From an uncultured Clostridia bacterium (GTDB taxonomy: Bacteria; Bacillota; Clostridia; Christensenellales; CALWSW01), in assembly GCA_937874755.1 (NCBI GenBank), contig CALNBC010000385.1, positions 1-9,576 of the forward strand: a stretch of DNA of 9,576 nucleotides. Direction: 5' to 3'. The notes under the pieces were generated by a model. That model was given only the letters and a program-made list of their open reading frames with translations. It made no database searches and had not been told where the DNA came from. A program made the translations under genes and the position numbers. Each line of letters opens with the position of its first letter. The stretch's first letter is position 1. Positions 1-7,732 of the stretch are shown here, piece after piece.

Positions 1-973
1 CTTCGGTGATGTACCCGGTGAGGTCGGGTATGGGGTGGGTCTTGTCGTCCTCCGGCATGGATAGTATCGGTATCTGGGTGATGCTGCCCTTTTTGCCCCT
101 TATCCTGCCGGCGCGCTCGTAGATGGACGCAAGGTCGGTATAGAGGTAGCCGGGGTAGCCGCGGCGCCCGGGGACTTCCCTTCTTGCGGCGGAAACCTCG
201 CGCAGCGCTTCGGCGTAGTTCGTAATGTCGGTCAGTATGACCAGCACATGCATATCCAGCTCATAAGCCAAGTATTCTGCGCAGGTGATGGCCATGCGCG
301 GCGTTGCGATGCGCTCGACCGCCGGGTCGTTCGCGAGGTTCATGAACAGCACCGCGCGCTCGAGGGCGCCCGTGCGCCTAAAGTCGCTTATGAAGAAGTC
401 CGCTTCTTCGAAGGTGATGCCTATGGCTCCGAACACGACGGCGAAGTTTTCGCCCGTTCCCAGCACCTTTGCCTGGCGCGCTATTTGCGCGGCTAGGTTA
501 GCGTGGGGCAACCCGGAGCCTGAGAACACCGGTAGTTTCTGACCGCGCACGAGGGTGTTCAGCCCGTCGATGGCGGAAATACCCGTCTGGATGAATTCCG
601 CAGGGTAGTCGCGGGCGGCGGGGTTCAACGGCGTGCCGTTTATGTCGCGCAGCGCTTCGGGGATAATCGCGGGACCGTTGTCTATCGGGTGACCCATACC
701 GTCAAAAATGCGACCGAGCATATCCGGCGAAACGGCTATCTGGATGCCGTGCCCCAAAAAGCGCGCCTTTGAATCGGATATCTTCAGTCCCTGGGAGCTC
801 TCGAATAGCTGCACCAACGCCTTGTCGCCGTTAATCTCCAGTACCTTGCCGGAGCGCAACTCGCCGCCGCTCTGCTCTATCTCCACTAGTTCGTCGTACT
901 TTACGCCCTCGACGCCTTCGACGAGCATTAAGGGACCGACGACTTCCTTAATGGTCTTGTATTCCTTACGCAT
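1..973 (-). CDS. atpB: V-type ATP synthase subunit B (3' end off window)
   Basis: Non-catalytic B subunit of the soluble V1 head; it alternates with A in the A3B3 hexamer. The ATG at 973-971 opens a frame that stays open to base 2, giving 324 of an expected roughly 460 residues. The visible part holds the N-terminal beta-barrel (about 1-75) and most of the nucleotide-fold domain. A degenerate P-loop, [14 protein letters not shown] (151-164), lacks the GKT of catalytic subunits. The family-typical blocks [20 protein letters not shown] (261-280) and [19 protein letters not shown] (306-324) follow. The C-terminal helical domain and the arginine-finger region lie beyond the left edge. The start overlaps the end of A by 8 bases (ATGCGTAA), with an AAGGAG ribosome binding site 9 bases upstream, so translation is probably coupled to A. 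Also called ntpB; this atpB is not the F-type a subunit. Identity is secure. Confidence 0.97.
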   Translation of the reverse strand, partial: MRKEYKTIKEVVGPLMLVEGVEGVKYDELVEIEQSGGELRSGKVLEINGDKALVQLFESSQGLKISDSKARFLGHGIQIAVSPDMLGRIFDGMGHPIDNGPAIIPEALRDINGTPLNPAARDYPAEFIQTGISAIDGLNTLVRGQKLPVFSGSGLPHANLAAQIARQAKVLGTGENFAVVFGAIGITFEEADFFISDFRRTGALERAVLFMNLANDPAVERIATPRMAITCAEYLAYELDMHVLVILTDITNYAEALREVSAARREVPGRRGYPGYLYTDLASIYERAGRIRGKKGSITQIPILSMPEDDKTHPIPDLTGYITE

Positions 974-2774
974 CGGCCTGCTCTCCTTCCGTCAACGCCA
1001 TGAACTCGGCATCCATTTCCTTCCTCAGTGTGACGATGTGCCCTGAAAACTCGTCCTCGCGCACGTACTTCATCCTGCCCAGCTTCTCGATTATCTTCAT
1101 CGAGGTTATGCGGCTGAAGGGAACGTCATCCTCCAACGCCTGAAGACCCTTGTCGTACCAGGCGAGTATCGCGGCGAGCATATCGTGCTGTTTTTTGGGG
1201 GAAGTGTAGGTGTCCACCGGGTTGAAGGCGTCCTGATGCAAGAAGTCCTCGCGCAGGGAGCGGGTGCATTCAAGAGACAGCCTGTCTTTGAATGAAAGGG
1301 AGTCCACGCCGACTAAGCGGACAATTTCTTCCAGCTCTGCTTCTTCGGAGAGTAGCGCCATTGTGCGGCGCACCTGCTTTGACCAGTCGGGGGCAACACT
1401 CTTGTCGAAAAAGCCCGCGACCTTGTCGCTGTACAGCGAATAGCTGGTCAGCCAGTCAATTGCGGGGAAATGGCGCTTGTACGCCAGAGTTGAGGAGAGT
1501 CCCCAGAACACCTTGACTATGCGCAGCGTCGCCTGGGAGACGGGCTCGGAGGTATCACCGCCGGGAGGGGAAACCGCTCCTATCGCGGAAACCGCGCCGG
1601 TTCGACCGTCCTTGCCCAAGCAGATGACTTCGCCTGCACGCTCGTAGAACTCCGCCATGCGGCTGCTAAGATACGCGGGGTAGCCTTCTTCGCCGGGCAT
1701 TTCTTCGAGGCGGCCGGACATCTCGCGCAGAGCTTCCGCCCAACGGGAGGTGGAGTCGGCCATTATGGCGACCTTGTAGCCCATATCGCGGAAGTACTCG
1801 GCGATGGTGATGCCCGTATAAATGGACGCTTCACGGGCGGCGACGGGCATGTCGGAGGTGTTGGCGATGAGCACCGTGCGCTTCATCAGCGGAAGACCTG
1901 TTCGTGGGTCGTTGAGCTGCGGAAACTCCATAAGAACATCCGTCATTTCGTTGCCGCGTTCGCCGCAGCCGACGTAGACGATAATATCAGCGTCCGCCCA
2001 CTTGGCTAGCTGGTGCTGGACGACCGTCTTTCCCGAGCCGAAGGGTCCCGGTATCGCCGCAACGCCGCCCTTTGCAACGGGAAACAGCGTGTCTATGACC
2101 CTTTGCCCTGTAACCATCGGCTCCATAGGGGTGACCTTTTCTGCATAAGGTCTGCCCTTTCGGACTGGCCAGTGCTGCAGCATGGGAAGCTCTATGGTAG
2201 TACCGTCCGATTGCTTAAGCCTTGCGATGGGCTCGACTATGGTGGCTTCGCCATCAAAAATCCATTCGAGCGTTCCCGAGACATTCGGAGGCACCATTAT
2301 CTTTTGGGTGACGGCGGGGGTTTCCGCGACTGTTCCCAGCGTGTCGCCGGGGTTCACCACATCGCCCACCTTTGCTTTGGGTACGAAAGGCCATTTTTTC
2401 TCGCGGCTGAGTTTGGGAACGTCTATCCCACGAGCGATGCGCTCGCCCGTCATCTCATAAATCACGTCAAGTGGTCGCTGTATACCGTCGAAAATTCCTT
2501 CTATCAAGCCGGGCGCCAGTTCGACGGAAAGAGGTTCGCCCGTCGAATAGACGGGTTCGCCGGGGCCTAAGCCCGCGGTCTCCTCATAAACCTGAATAGA
2601 CGCCCTATCTCCGCGAAGCTCTATGACTTCGCCAATAAGCCGCTTATCGCTGACGCGCACGACGTCGTACATCTGCACGTCTGCCATGCCCGTCGCCACG
2701 ATGAGCGGTCCCGCTACTTTTTGGATGACGCCCGCCTTTTCTATACCGGTGGGCGCAGTTCTCGTTTCGTTCAT
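966..2774 (-). CDS. atpA: V-type ATP synthase catalytic subunit A
   Basis: Catalytic ATPase subunit of V1, 602 residues, close to the usual 580-600. N-terminal barrel is about residues 15-80. Next comes the bulge domain specific to V/A-type A subunits (about 115-200, including the block [10 protein letters not shown] at 123-132), which F-type beta lacks. The Walker A motif GPFGSGKT is at 243-250. The catalytic-glutamate motif GERGNE is at 271-276 (Glu272 by family alignment). The Walker B strand with following residues is [17 protein letters not shown] (335-351), and [11 protein letters not shown] is at 402-412. The C-terminal helical domain ends near 602. The ATG at 2774 has AAAGG about 10 bases upstream and lies 7 bases after the stop of F. 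The stop overlaps the start of B. Also called ntpA. All key catalytic motifs are intact, so the enzyme should be active. Confidence 0.98.
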   Translation of the reverse strand: MNETRTAPTGIEKAGVIQKVAGPLIVATGMADVQMYDVVRVSDKRLIGEVIELRGDRASIQVYEETAGLGPGEPVYSTGEPLSVELAPGLIEGIFDGIQRPLDVIYEMTGERIARGIDVPKLSREKKWPFVPKAKVGDVVNPGDTLGTVAETPAVTQKIMVPPNVSGTLEWIFDGEATIVEPIARLKQSDGTTIELPMLQHWPVRKGRPYAEKVTPMEPMVTGQRVIDTLFPVAKGGVAAIPGPFGSGKTVVQHQLAKWADADIIVYVGCGERGNEMTDVLMEFPQLNDPRTGLPLMKRTVLIANTSDMPVAAREASIYTGITIAEYFRDMGYKVAIMADSTSRWAEALREMSGRLEEMPGEEGYPAYLSSRMAEFYERAGEVICLGKDGRTGAVSAIGAVSPPGGDTSEPVSQATLRIVKVFWGLSSTLAYKRHFPAIDWLTSYSLYSDKVAGFFDKSVAPDWSKQVRRTMALLSEEAELEEIVRLVGVDSLSFKDRLSLECTRSLREDFLHQDAFNPVDTYTSPKKQHDMLAAILAWYDKGLQALEDDVPFSRITSMKIIEKLGRMKYVREDEFSGHIVTLRKEMDAEFMALTEGEQADA

Positions 2775-2781
2775 CGTTGTG

Positions 2782-3114
2782 CTACCTTTCTTCGCCGAAT
2801 AGGATGTCCGCTCCGACCGCCTTTTCTACGTTTGCGCGGATGGCGCGCATCCCAAGGCCTGTTGTGCCTATGCGGCTCGGTATTGGGATTATGGCGGGGA
2901 ACGGCTCAGTCTTATAGCGGTCCACCGCTTCTTTTGCAGCTTCCGCCGCCTGTTCGGTGATATATATGACCTTGCAACCCTCTCGGGCAAGTCGGTGAAT
3001 GGCTCGCTCGGTTTCCCTCGGGTCGCTCGAATAGACCGCCTCTATTCCCAATGCCTTAAACAGCATGATCGAATCGCGGTCACCTATGGCGGCTATCGAA
3101 GTTTTGTTGCTCAT
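2782..3114 (-). CDS. atpF: V-type ATP synthase subunit F
   Basis: Small central-stalk subunit that binds subunit D at the base of the rotor shaft; 110 residues, typical for the family (E. hirae NtpG). It has a Rossmann-like fold with the conserved blocks [16 protein letters not shown] (10-25), [11 protein letters not shown] (48-58) and PAIIPIPS (73-80), then an amphipathic C-terminal helix. The frame is open further upstream (to 3168), but the ATG at 3114 is preferred: it matches the family N-terminus and has AAAGGCGG about 8 bases ahead, just past the stop of C (13-base gap). The longer version would add an 18-residue polar tail overlapping the end of C. Its C-terminus (ADILFGEER) resembles that of the E subunit in this operon, which I take as chance. 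This is not the F-type b subunit, which shares the symbol. Confidence 0.93.
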   Translation of the reverse strand: MSNKTSIAAIGDRDSIMLFKALGIEAVYSSDPRETERAIHRLAREGCKVIYITEQAAEAAKEAVDRYKTEPFPAIIPIPSRIGTTGLGMRAIRANVEKAVGADILFGEER

Positions 3115-3127
3115 TCTTTGCCGCCTT

Positions 3128-4102
3128 TCATGCGTAGAGTTCTGGGAGTTCGACGGGGGATTTCGCAAGTTTGGATGCGAAAATCACCCTTATTGCCCTC
3201 GCTTCCGCTTCCCGTCCGAGAAGGTAGCCAACCAGGGGACCCATGCCAAACATATCGTTCTTGCCTTCCCGCACCATTTCCATAAGCGCTCTGTCCATGC
3301 TGCGTTCAAGGCCACCAGGGTTGCCGGTGAGGCTGTATTCCTTGAGTGCCTTTTCTATCGCAGGACCGGATTGACCCACATTTAACTCGCTACCAAGTTG
3401 CGCAGCGGGAACTTCCAGGCACTCCGTTATGCGTTCGTGGGATATTTCCCCGCCCGATACCAGCATGGGCGACAGTTTCTCCGCCTCCCAGCGCAATGCG
3501 CGGGCTCGAATCAGCGACTGCACGTTCGTAAAGTCTGCCTGGGTGGAAAAATAGCGTTTCGCGAAGGCATTGCGTTTCTTTTTCAGGGAAAGAAATATGT
3601 AGGCGTAAACCGCACGGTCGACAGTCGCAGACACAAGTCCCGGGTCGCCGCTTTTAGCTGCGACGGATTCGGCTTCTTCGATTGCCTTGGCAAAGGTTTT
3701 TGGAAGCGCTGAGACTTCTCCTTCGTTTACCGCTTTTTCAAGAAGAGCGACGGAGAAGGCGCCGCCTTCGGCCATCATATCGTCTGCCGGAATGTCGAAG
3801 AGCTTTGCCTTGAGGAGGGTTTTAAGGTTGTGGGCGTCCGTCCTAAGCAGGAAGAGCTTGATTATTTCCGGCTCGGGGGTAAGCTCCCAAATCAACTCGC
3901 GGGTATTGGAAAGCTCCGCCGCGATGAGTTGCTCTACGTCGTTCGGGTTCTTTGCGCCGGAACCGTAGCCCGCATCCCTAAGGAGCTTTATAGCGTCTGC
4001 CTCGCCGCTTTCGGCTAGGCGACCCAAAAAGCCGCTGCTGAGCATCTTCTGCGCGATGACGCTTAGCCTGCCGTTGGCGTAAGGATAGCTGCTCTGGGGC
4101 AT
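3128..4102 (-). CDS. atpC: V-type ATP synthase subunit C
   Basis: Central-stalk socket protein (V-type C, equivalent to eukaryotic d) that couples the D/F shaft to the proteolipid ring; 324 residues, matching the usual 320-350. The sequence is almost entirely helical without membrane segments. Family-like blocks are YPYANGRLSVIAQKML (6-21), TDAHNLKTLLKAKLF (88-102) and the C-terminal GPLVGYLLGREAEARAIRVI (288-307). The ATG at 4102-4100 is chosen over an upstream in-frame start at 4150: it shares one base with the E stop codon (TAATG), and GGAGGTG lies about 7 bases upstream. That geometry points to translational coupling with E. The operon position between E and F is the standard one. Equivalent to ntpC of E. 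hirae. Confidence 0.93.
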   Translation of the reverse strand: MPQSSYPYANGRLSVIAQKMLSSGFLGRLAESGEADAIKLLRDAGYGSGAKNPNDVEQLIAAELSNTRELIWELTPEPEIIKLFLLRTDAHNLKTLLKAKLFDIPADDMMAEGGAFSVALLEKAVNEGEVSALPKTFAKAIEEAESVAAKSGDPGLVSATVDRAVYAYIFLSLKKKRNAFAKRYFSTQADFTNVQSLIRARALRWEAEKLSPMLVSGGEISHERITECLEVPAAQLGSELNVGQSGPAIEKALKEYSLTGNPGGLERSMDRALMEMVREGKNDMFGMGPLVGYLLGREAEARAIRVIFASKLAKSPVELPELYA

Positions 4103-4710
4103 TATCCCACCTCCGAACCGAAGAGGATATCCGCGACTTCCTTTTCGCAACCTTCGCGCTCGTAGCGAACCAGCGCTTCGAAGGAAGCGTTGACGTCCGC
4201 CTTCTCGCCCACGATTATCACCCCGCCCTTAATATTCGCCGGGGTGGGAGACAGCTTGAGTTCACCCTTATTGCCAGATGTGATGAGTCGGGAATTCAGC
4301 TTATTCATAAGACCATTTTGGAACTTGGGCATATCCGCCTTTGCGACGCAGATAGTTTCAGTTCCGGTTTCTGCCGCTTCGGTCACCACAGCGAGAATCA
4401 GGGCTTCGTATCTGTCTTCAGGAAGGCTTTCTAGGCGCTTTAGAGCAAGGACAAAGGCTTCGTCCAACACTTCGCGTTTACGCCTGAGGGTGTTTTTGCG
4501 CGCGTCAAGATTGGCAACAAGCTTTCCGCGGCGCTCAATCTCGTCCGTCTCGAAAGAGGCGGATTTCTCTGCCTCGTTTGCCTGCTCTCTAGCGGCCTCG
4601 AGTATGACCCCCGCCGCTTTGCCGGCTTTTTCCTTCCCAGCCTCGATGATAGCCGCAGCTTCGGCTTCAGCTTCCTGCCGTATCTTTTGGAGTATCTTAT
4701 CTGTGCTCAA
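4102..4710 (-). CDS. atpE: V-type ATP synthase subunit E, TTG start
   Basis: Peripheral-stalk subunit that pairs with H along a long coiled coil and holds the A3B3 head still against subunit I; about 202 residues, normal for the family. Residues about 5-85 are Ala/Glu/Lys-rich helix (for example AEAEAAAIIEAGKEKAGK), as expected for the coiled coil. The C-terminal globular domain contains the family motif region IKGGVIIVGEKADVNASFEA (about 160-179) and ends VADILFGSEVG. No ATG is available. Two in-frame TTG codons exist, at 4716 and 4710. I choose 4710 because the only Shine-Dalgarno-like GAGG (4719-4722) is 8 bases ahead of it but only 2 bases ahead of 4716. The stop overlaps the C start by one base. 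Equivalent to ntpE; not the F-type c subunit. Confidence 0.93.
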   Translation of the reverse strand: MSTDKILQKIRQEAEAEAAAIIEAGKEKAGKAAGVILEAAREQANEAEKSASFETDEIERRGKLVANLDARKNTLRRKREVLDEAFVLALKRLESLPEDRYEALILAVVTEAAETGTETICVAKADMPKFQNGLMNKLNSRLITSGNKGELKLSPTPANIKGGVIIVGEKADVNASFEALVRYEREGCEKEVADILFGSEVG

Positions 4711-4718
4711 TGCCAAAA

Positions 4719-4722
4719 CCTC
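4719..4722 (-). promoter_or_regulatory. Ribosome binding site of subunit E (decides TTG start)
   Basis: On the minus strand the sequence reads GCGAGG, then TTTTGGCA, then TTG. The GAGG core is weak compared with the AAAGGAGG of the preceding K gene. Its spacing fits the second TTG (4710) rather than the first (4716). A weak site plus a TTG start predicts lower translation of E than of K, consistent with 2-3 copies of E against about 10 of K per complex. The effect on expression is inference. Confidence 0.55.
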
Positions 4723-4749
4723 GCTCTCGTATCGTTTATTCTGCTTGAA

Positions 4750-5223
4750 TTAAACCTTGATGCCGAATACGAGCAGTATGGAGACGAGCAGTGCAAGTAT
4801 AGCATAGGTTTCGACCAGAGCTGCCATCGTGATACCCTTTGCGGAAGCGCTCGGCTCTTTGGCGGTCATCAGAATGGCGGCGACGCCCGTCTGCGCCTGA
4901 TAAATAGCGGAAAGAAGACCGACTATGGCGATGGGCATGCATGCGCAGAAATATGCCCAGCCCTGCTCCATGGTAAGCGGCACAATGTTGCCGCTCAGAG
5001 CGCCAATCTGTATCATCACTATTATTGCAACCAGAAAACCGTAAATTCCCTGGGTACCGGGGAGCGCTTCGATGACGAGCAGCTTGCCGAAAAGGTCGGG
5101 CTTTTCGGCGACGACGCCCGCGGCAGCCTGACCTGTGAGGCGCACGCCATAGGCGCTGCCTATGCCCGCTAGAATAGCGGCAAGCGCCGCTCCAATGATG
5201 GCGATAATTGTTCCTGTAGTCAT
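4750..5223 (-). CDS. ntpK: V-type ATP synthase proteolipid subunit K, Na+-binding type
   Basis: Membrane rotor-ring subunit that carries the coupling ion; 157 residues, a duplicated hairpin with four membrane helices (about 5-28, 45-73, 88-113 and 131-154). Aligned to E. hirae NtpK (156 residues), the Na+ ligands are all present: Leu54, Thr57 and Gln58 in LPGTQG (54-59), Gln109 in SAIYQAQ (105-111), and the essential carboxylate Glu138 in LVETYAI (136-142). The first hairpin has lost its carboxylate (Gly56 in its place), as in other duplicated V-type proteolipids, so each 157-residue unit carries one ion site. The ATG at 5223 has a strong AAAGGAGG 10 bases upstream. An upstream in-frame TTG (5283) would add 20 charged residues and is rejected. 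The gene sits between I and E, with a 70-base gap upstream. Confidence 0.96.
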   Translation of the reverse strand: MTTGTIIAIIGAALAAILAGIGSAYGVRLTGQAAAGVVAEKPDLFGKLLVIEALPGTQGIYGFLVAIIVMIQIGALSGNIVPLTMEQGWAYFCACMPIAIVGLLSAIYQAQTGVAAILMTAKEPSASAKGITMAALVETYAILALLVSILLVFGIKV

Positions 5224-5282
5224 TTGGGTGGTTCCTCCTTTAAATTCCTTTGAATGTGTATATTTGCGTTTGCCATTCAGCA

Positions 5283-5288
5283 ATTATA
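5283..5288 (-). promoter_or_regulatory. Consensus -10 box in I-K gap (possible internal promoter)
   Basis: The minus strand reads CCCCTATAATTGC six bases after the I stop codon. TATAAT is a perfect -10 hexamer. No good -35 lies at 16-18 bases; the nearest resemblance is GTCGAC at 14, within the end of I. If used, it would start an RNA near 5276 with a leader of about 53 bases ahead of K. A weak 6-base inverted repeat (TGAATG/CATTCA, 5251-5256 with 5274-5279) lies in the same gap. An internal promoter for the high-copy proteolipid is plausible but unproven. Confidence 0.3.
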
Positions 5289-5293
5289 GGGGT

Positions 5294-7147
5294 TCACTTT
5301 AAGTCGACGTGGGCGGTCGAGATGGTCATCGGCGTAAATGCTCTGCCGTTGCCAGTGTAGAACTTGCCGAAAAACTCGATGTACTGAAGCCTGCTCGAGT
5401 GAACGTACGCCGACAACAGCCCCATGGCAAGGTTGAATACGTGGCCTATTACATATATGAATATAGACGCGATGAATCCAAGCACCGAGCCCTGGACCAT
5501 GCCCGCCAGCAGGTTGAACACCATGGCGACTACGCCGCTGGACAGTGCCAGGGCGAGTATGCGGGAGTAGGACAATATGTCCGAAAGGTGACCCGATACG
5601 TTGTAAAGGCTCAGCAGTCCGCCGGTGAGCTTTTTGATGCCCTTGTTGCTCCTGCCGGCGGTCAGCAAGACTATCGCCGCGCCTGCAAGCGCCATTATGG
5701 AGCCGATTTGCGAAAGGGATTCAACGAACATAAAGCCGATGCCGGTCAGAATCACTATCCAAACAAGATTGTCGAATATTGCGCCCTGCCAATCACCTTG
5801 GCGGAAGCAGTTCACAGCCGCGAGTATCATCCCCGAGAATATGTGCAATGCGCCCAAAACCATGCAAAGCAACAACGTGGGAATAGGTGCGTCCAGCATG
5901 GGGAACAACACCGGCGGGAACCACGAAGCTCCGAAATATGAGCCGAACATGATCCCCCAGAATGCGGAGCTCACGCTGCAGTACAGCAGCACCCTTATGA
6001 GCTTGCCGAATTCGCCCCTGGGCTTACCAATTTTGATGATCAGCCCGAAGAGTACCGCCATGAGCAAGCCATAACCGAAGTCCGCCATCATCATGCCGAA
6101 TATCAGCCAGTACCAGGGAGCCATCACGGGGTTTGGGTCGACCTCCCGAGCGTCCGGGCGAGAGAACATATCGGTTATAGTTTCAAAGGGGGTGACGAAC
6201 TTGTTGTTTTTGGTTACAGTCGGGGGTACATCGTCCTGTTCGGGTTCTTCAAATGAAATGACGTAAGCGTCGGTCACCGATTCGATGGTCTTTTTGATTT
6301 TGTTTTCTTTTTTGGCGATAGCCCAGCCCTTCAGACAGAAGGTGTAGTCAGTGGTCGTCGCCTGGGTGCTGCGCCTTTCGAGATCGGTTTCCTGCTGGTC
6401 GCAGAGTATCTCGAGCGCGTCTCTCTGCTCGGTGAGCTTATCCATGGAATCGTTGAGCGCGTCGCGCTCTTTGGCGAGCACCTCGCGCTTCGCAGCCAGT
6501 CCGGCGGCGTAATCCTTGGGCAGACCTTCGATGCGGGGAGGGCTGACCGAAACAAAGCCAATGCTCTTTGCCGCTTCGATCGCTTCATCCGCATTGTCCT
6601 TCGGGCAGAAAAGCACCATGAACCTTCCCTCGGCACCTGTGCCGAGAGGCAGGGTGGCAAAGCCGTGCTCCTGCTCGAGCGCGTCCAAAGAATAAAGCGA
6701 CGCTTCGGGTACAACTCCGGTAAATACCGCTACTTTTCTTGTATCCTTGAGTTCTTCGACGGGAACGTCCAACGGAATCCAGGGTTCGACAGCGCCGTAA
6801 TCCGCCGCGAGAGCGCTCTCTTTAGCTGTATTCTTGCCTAGGGCGAGCTCCAGCTCGCGCACCTCGCTCTGCAGCTTTTTGAGCTGAGGATTGACGGAAA
6901 GAAGCTCGGAGCGCTCTACCTCCGGTCTTGGGGTAAGCATACCCCGCTTTCCCACGCTCTTGTTGATAAAACCGAGAGTGTCTCTCGTGCGCTCCAATGC
7001 CTCAGACGCTTCCGAAAAGCCTTCCTGGGGGGATGAATCCTCTGTGCTGACGATCATCAGTTCACCGCAGCGCTGCAGCGAAAGCAGAAGCTCTTCCTTA
7101 TCCTGCTTGAGGGCATAGAGCGTCACCTTTTTCATGGGAACGATCAT
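5294..7147 (-). CDS. ntpI: V-type ATP synthase subunit I (membrane stator)
   Basis: Subunit I forms the ion half-channels beside the K ring and anchors the peripheral stalks; 617 residues, near the usual 640. Residues 1-340 are a soluble arm with helical hairpins (coiled-coil-like at about 85-112 and 215-260). Residues about 343-585 hold roughly seven to eight membrane helices. Conserved blocks are PWYWLIFGMMMADFGYGLLM (344-363), SDILSYSRILALALS (522-536) and SSRLQYIEFFGKFYTGNGR (584-602). Arg529 and Arg586 match by context and spacing the two membrane arginines of E. hirae NtpI that face the rotor glutamate. The ATG at 7147 overlaps the H stop by 4 bases (ATGA) and has AAAGG about 11 bases upstream. 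Met5 is a second possible start, but the family usually begins with a few residues before MKKVTL. Confidence 0.96.
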   Translation of the reverse strand: MIVPMKKVTLYALKQDKEELLLSLQRCGELMIVSTEDSSPQEGFSEASEALERTRDTLGFINKSVGKRGMLTPRPEVERSELLSVNPQLKKLQSEVRELELALGKNTAKESALAADYGAVEPWIPLDVPVEELKDTRKVAVFTGVVPEASLYSLDALEQEHGFATLPLGTGAEGRFMVLFCPKDNADEAIEAAKSIGFVSVSPPRIEGLPKDYAAGLAAKREVLAKERDALNDSMDKLTEQRDALEILCDQQETDLERRSTQATTTDYTFCLKGWAIAKKENKIKKTIESVTDAYVISFEEPEQDDVPPTVTKNNKFVTPFETITDMFSRPDAREVDPNPVMAPWYWLIFGMMMADFGYGLLMAVLFGLIIKIGKPRGEFGKLIRVLLYCSVSSAFWGIMFGSYFGASWFPPVLFPMLDAPIPTLLLCMVLGALHIFSGMILAAVNCFRQGDWQGAIFDNLVWIVILTGIGFMFVESLSQIGSIMALAGAAIVLLTAGRSNKGIKKLTGGLLSLYNVSGHLSDILSYSRILALALSSGVVAMVFNLLAGMVQGSVLGFIASIFIYVIGHVFNLAMGLLSAYVHSSRLQYIEFFGKFYTGNGRAFTPMTISTAHVDLK

Positions 7148-7452
7148 TGCTTCTCAATCCTTTCGACTATGTATGCCGCGGCTTTCTCGAGGTTTGTTCT
7201 TGCCTTTTCGGCTGCGGCCTCATCGACCTTAGCCCGCTCTGACAGCAGCGCTTTATAGTTCTTGTCGGCTTCGCCCCGGGCTGATTCGATGATTTGACGA
7301 GTGCGCTCCTGTGATTTTGCCAGCAGCGCTTCCGACTCCTTTTTGGCATTCTCTTCCGCCGTCATAACGATATCGCGAGCGTCGCTCTGGGCTTTTTTTA
7401 TTTGTTCGCTCGCTTGAGTTTCCGCAGAGGTTATGGCTTCCATTATTGACAT
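7144..7452 (-). CDS. V-type ATP synthase subunit H (peripheral stalk, NtpF/G-like)
   Basis: First gene of the ATPase operon: a 102-residue, charged, Ala/Glu/Lys-rich protein that is almost entirely helix (for example EAITSAETQASEQIKKAQ from residue 4), with no membrane segment. That matches the bacterial V-type subunit H family (E. hirae NtpF, Thermus G), the coiled-coil partner of E in the peripheral stalk. Family proteins have low sequence identity, so position before I is an important part of the call. The ATG at 7452 is chosen because AAAGGTGG lies about 7 bases upstream; Met at 7443 is the alternative. The frame is open upstream to 7623, but that stretch contains the predicted promoter and hairpin and gives a non-family N-terminus. 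The stop overlaps the I start (ATGA). Confidence 0.88.
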   Translation of the reverse strand: MSIMEAITSAETQASEQIKKAQSDARDIVMTAEENAKKESEALLAKSQERTRQIIESARGEADKNYKALLSERAKVDEAAAEKARTNLEKAAAYIVERIEKQ

Positions 7453-7542
7453 CCGATCACCACCTTTTTGGATAGTACTAAACAGGGACTGACCCCGCAT
7501 GACCTGCTTTACTGAAAAGATAGGCTTTGTGAACTCTTTCTT

Positions 7543-7570
7543 ATCATACCAGAAATTAGATTTGTGGCAA
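7543..7570 (-). promoter_or_regulatory. Promoter P2 of the V-type ATPase operon
   Basis: On the minus strand, TTGCCA (-35, 7565-7570) is followed after 16 bases by TATGAT (-10, 7543-7548), preceded by TGG, which makes an extended -10 element. Each hexamer has one mismatch to the SigA/sigma-70 consensus. The predicted start is near 7536, giving a leader of about 84 bases to the H start codon. It lies downstream of the hairpin at 7602-7633, so transcripts from P2 would escape that hairpin. This is the best candidate for the main operon promoter. Confidence 0.62.
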
Positions 7571-7584
7571 CTGGTTATGGGGTA

Positions 7585-7633
7585 ATTAAATAAAAAACAA
7601 AAGAGCACCGAAACTGTGACCACTTTGTGCTCT
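7585..7633 (-). terminator. Terminator-like hairpin plus T-rich tract upstream of the ATPase operon
   Basis: On the minus strand AGAGCAC (7633-7627) pairs perfectly with GTGCTCT (7608-7602). The 18-base loop can fold further through AAA/TTT and TG/CA pairs capped by GTCA. The tract TTTGTTTTTTATTTAATT follows at once, which is typical of an intrinsic terminator read leftward. It begins only about 20 bases after the predicted P1 start and about 150 bases before the H start codon. It could be an attenuator for P1 transcripts, the end of a short RNA, or a back-up terminator for upp. Confidence 0.6.
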
Positions 7634-7657
7634 GTTTCTCACTTTGTAGTTGTTCAA

Positions 7658-7686
7658 ATTTTAACATATCGATAATGAATTGTAAA
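7658..7686 (-). promoter_or_regulatory. Promoter P1 in the ATPase leader
   Basis: On the minus strand TTTACA (-35, 7681-7686) is separated by exactly 17 bases from TAAAAT (-10, 7658-7663). Each hexamer is one base off the sigma-70 consensus and the spacer is AT-rich. The predicted start is near 7651. It lies after the upp terminator, so it would serve the ATPase operon or a short RNA ending at 7585-7602. An 8-base direct repeat ACAAAGTG (7640-7647 and 7621-7628) follows immediately in the transcribed region. Confidence 0.6.
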
Positions 7687-7732
7687 GTATGTATCTGTTA
7701 AATATTCGGCAAATTCTGAGTAAATATGAGAA

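Noticed and set aside
2013..2570. 185-residue open frame on the plus strand
   Set aside because: It lies wholly opposite the atpA coding sequence, which is a full-length family match. The plus-strand product has no recognisable motif.
2782..4140. Similar C-termini of subunits F and E (ADILFG)
   Set aside because: Only six residues are shared, the proteins have different folds, and the DNA around the motif shows no wider repeat; taken as chance.
5309..5941. 210-residue plus-strand open frame
   Set aside because: Antisense shadow of subunit I. It is rich in His/Arg/Gln with no domain signal, and there is no ribosome binding site of note.
7453..7623. N-terminal extension of subunit H from a GTG at 7623
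   Set aside because: The 57 added residues do not fit the family, there is no ribosome binding site before the GTG, and the stretch contains promoter P2 and the hairpin. The ATG at 7452 has a good AAAGGTGG.
7453..7651. Riboswitch (for example a Na+-sensing class) upstream of the ATPase operon
   Set aside because: The P1-to-hairpin segment is only about 50 bases and the P2 leader lacks a multi-stem structure. I could not match any known consensus by eye; a covariance-model search would decide.
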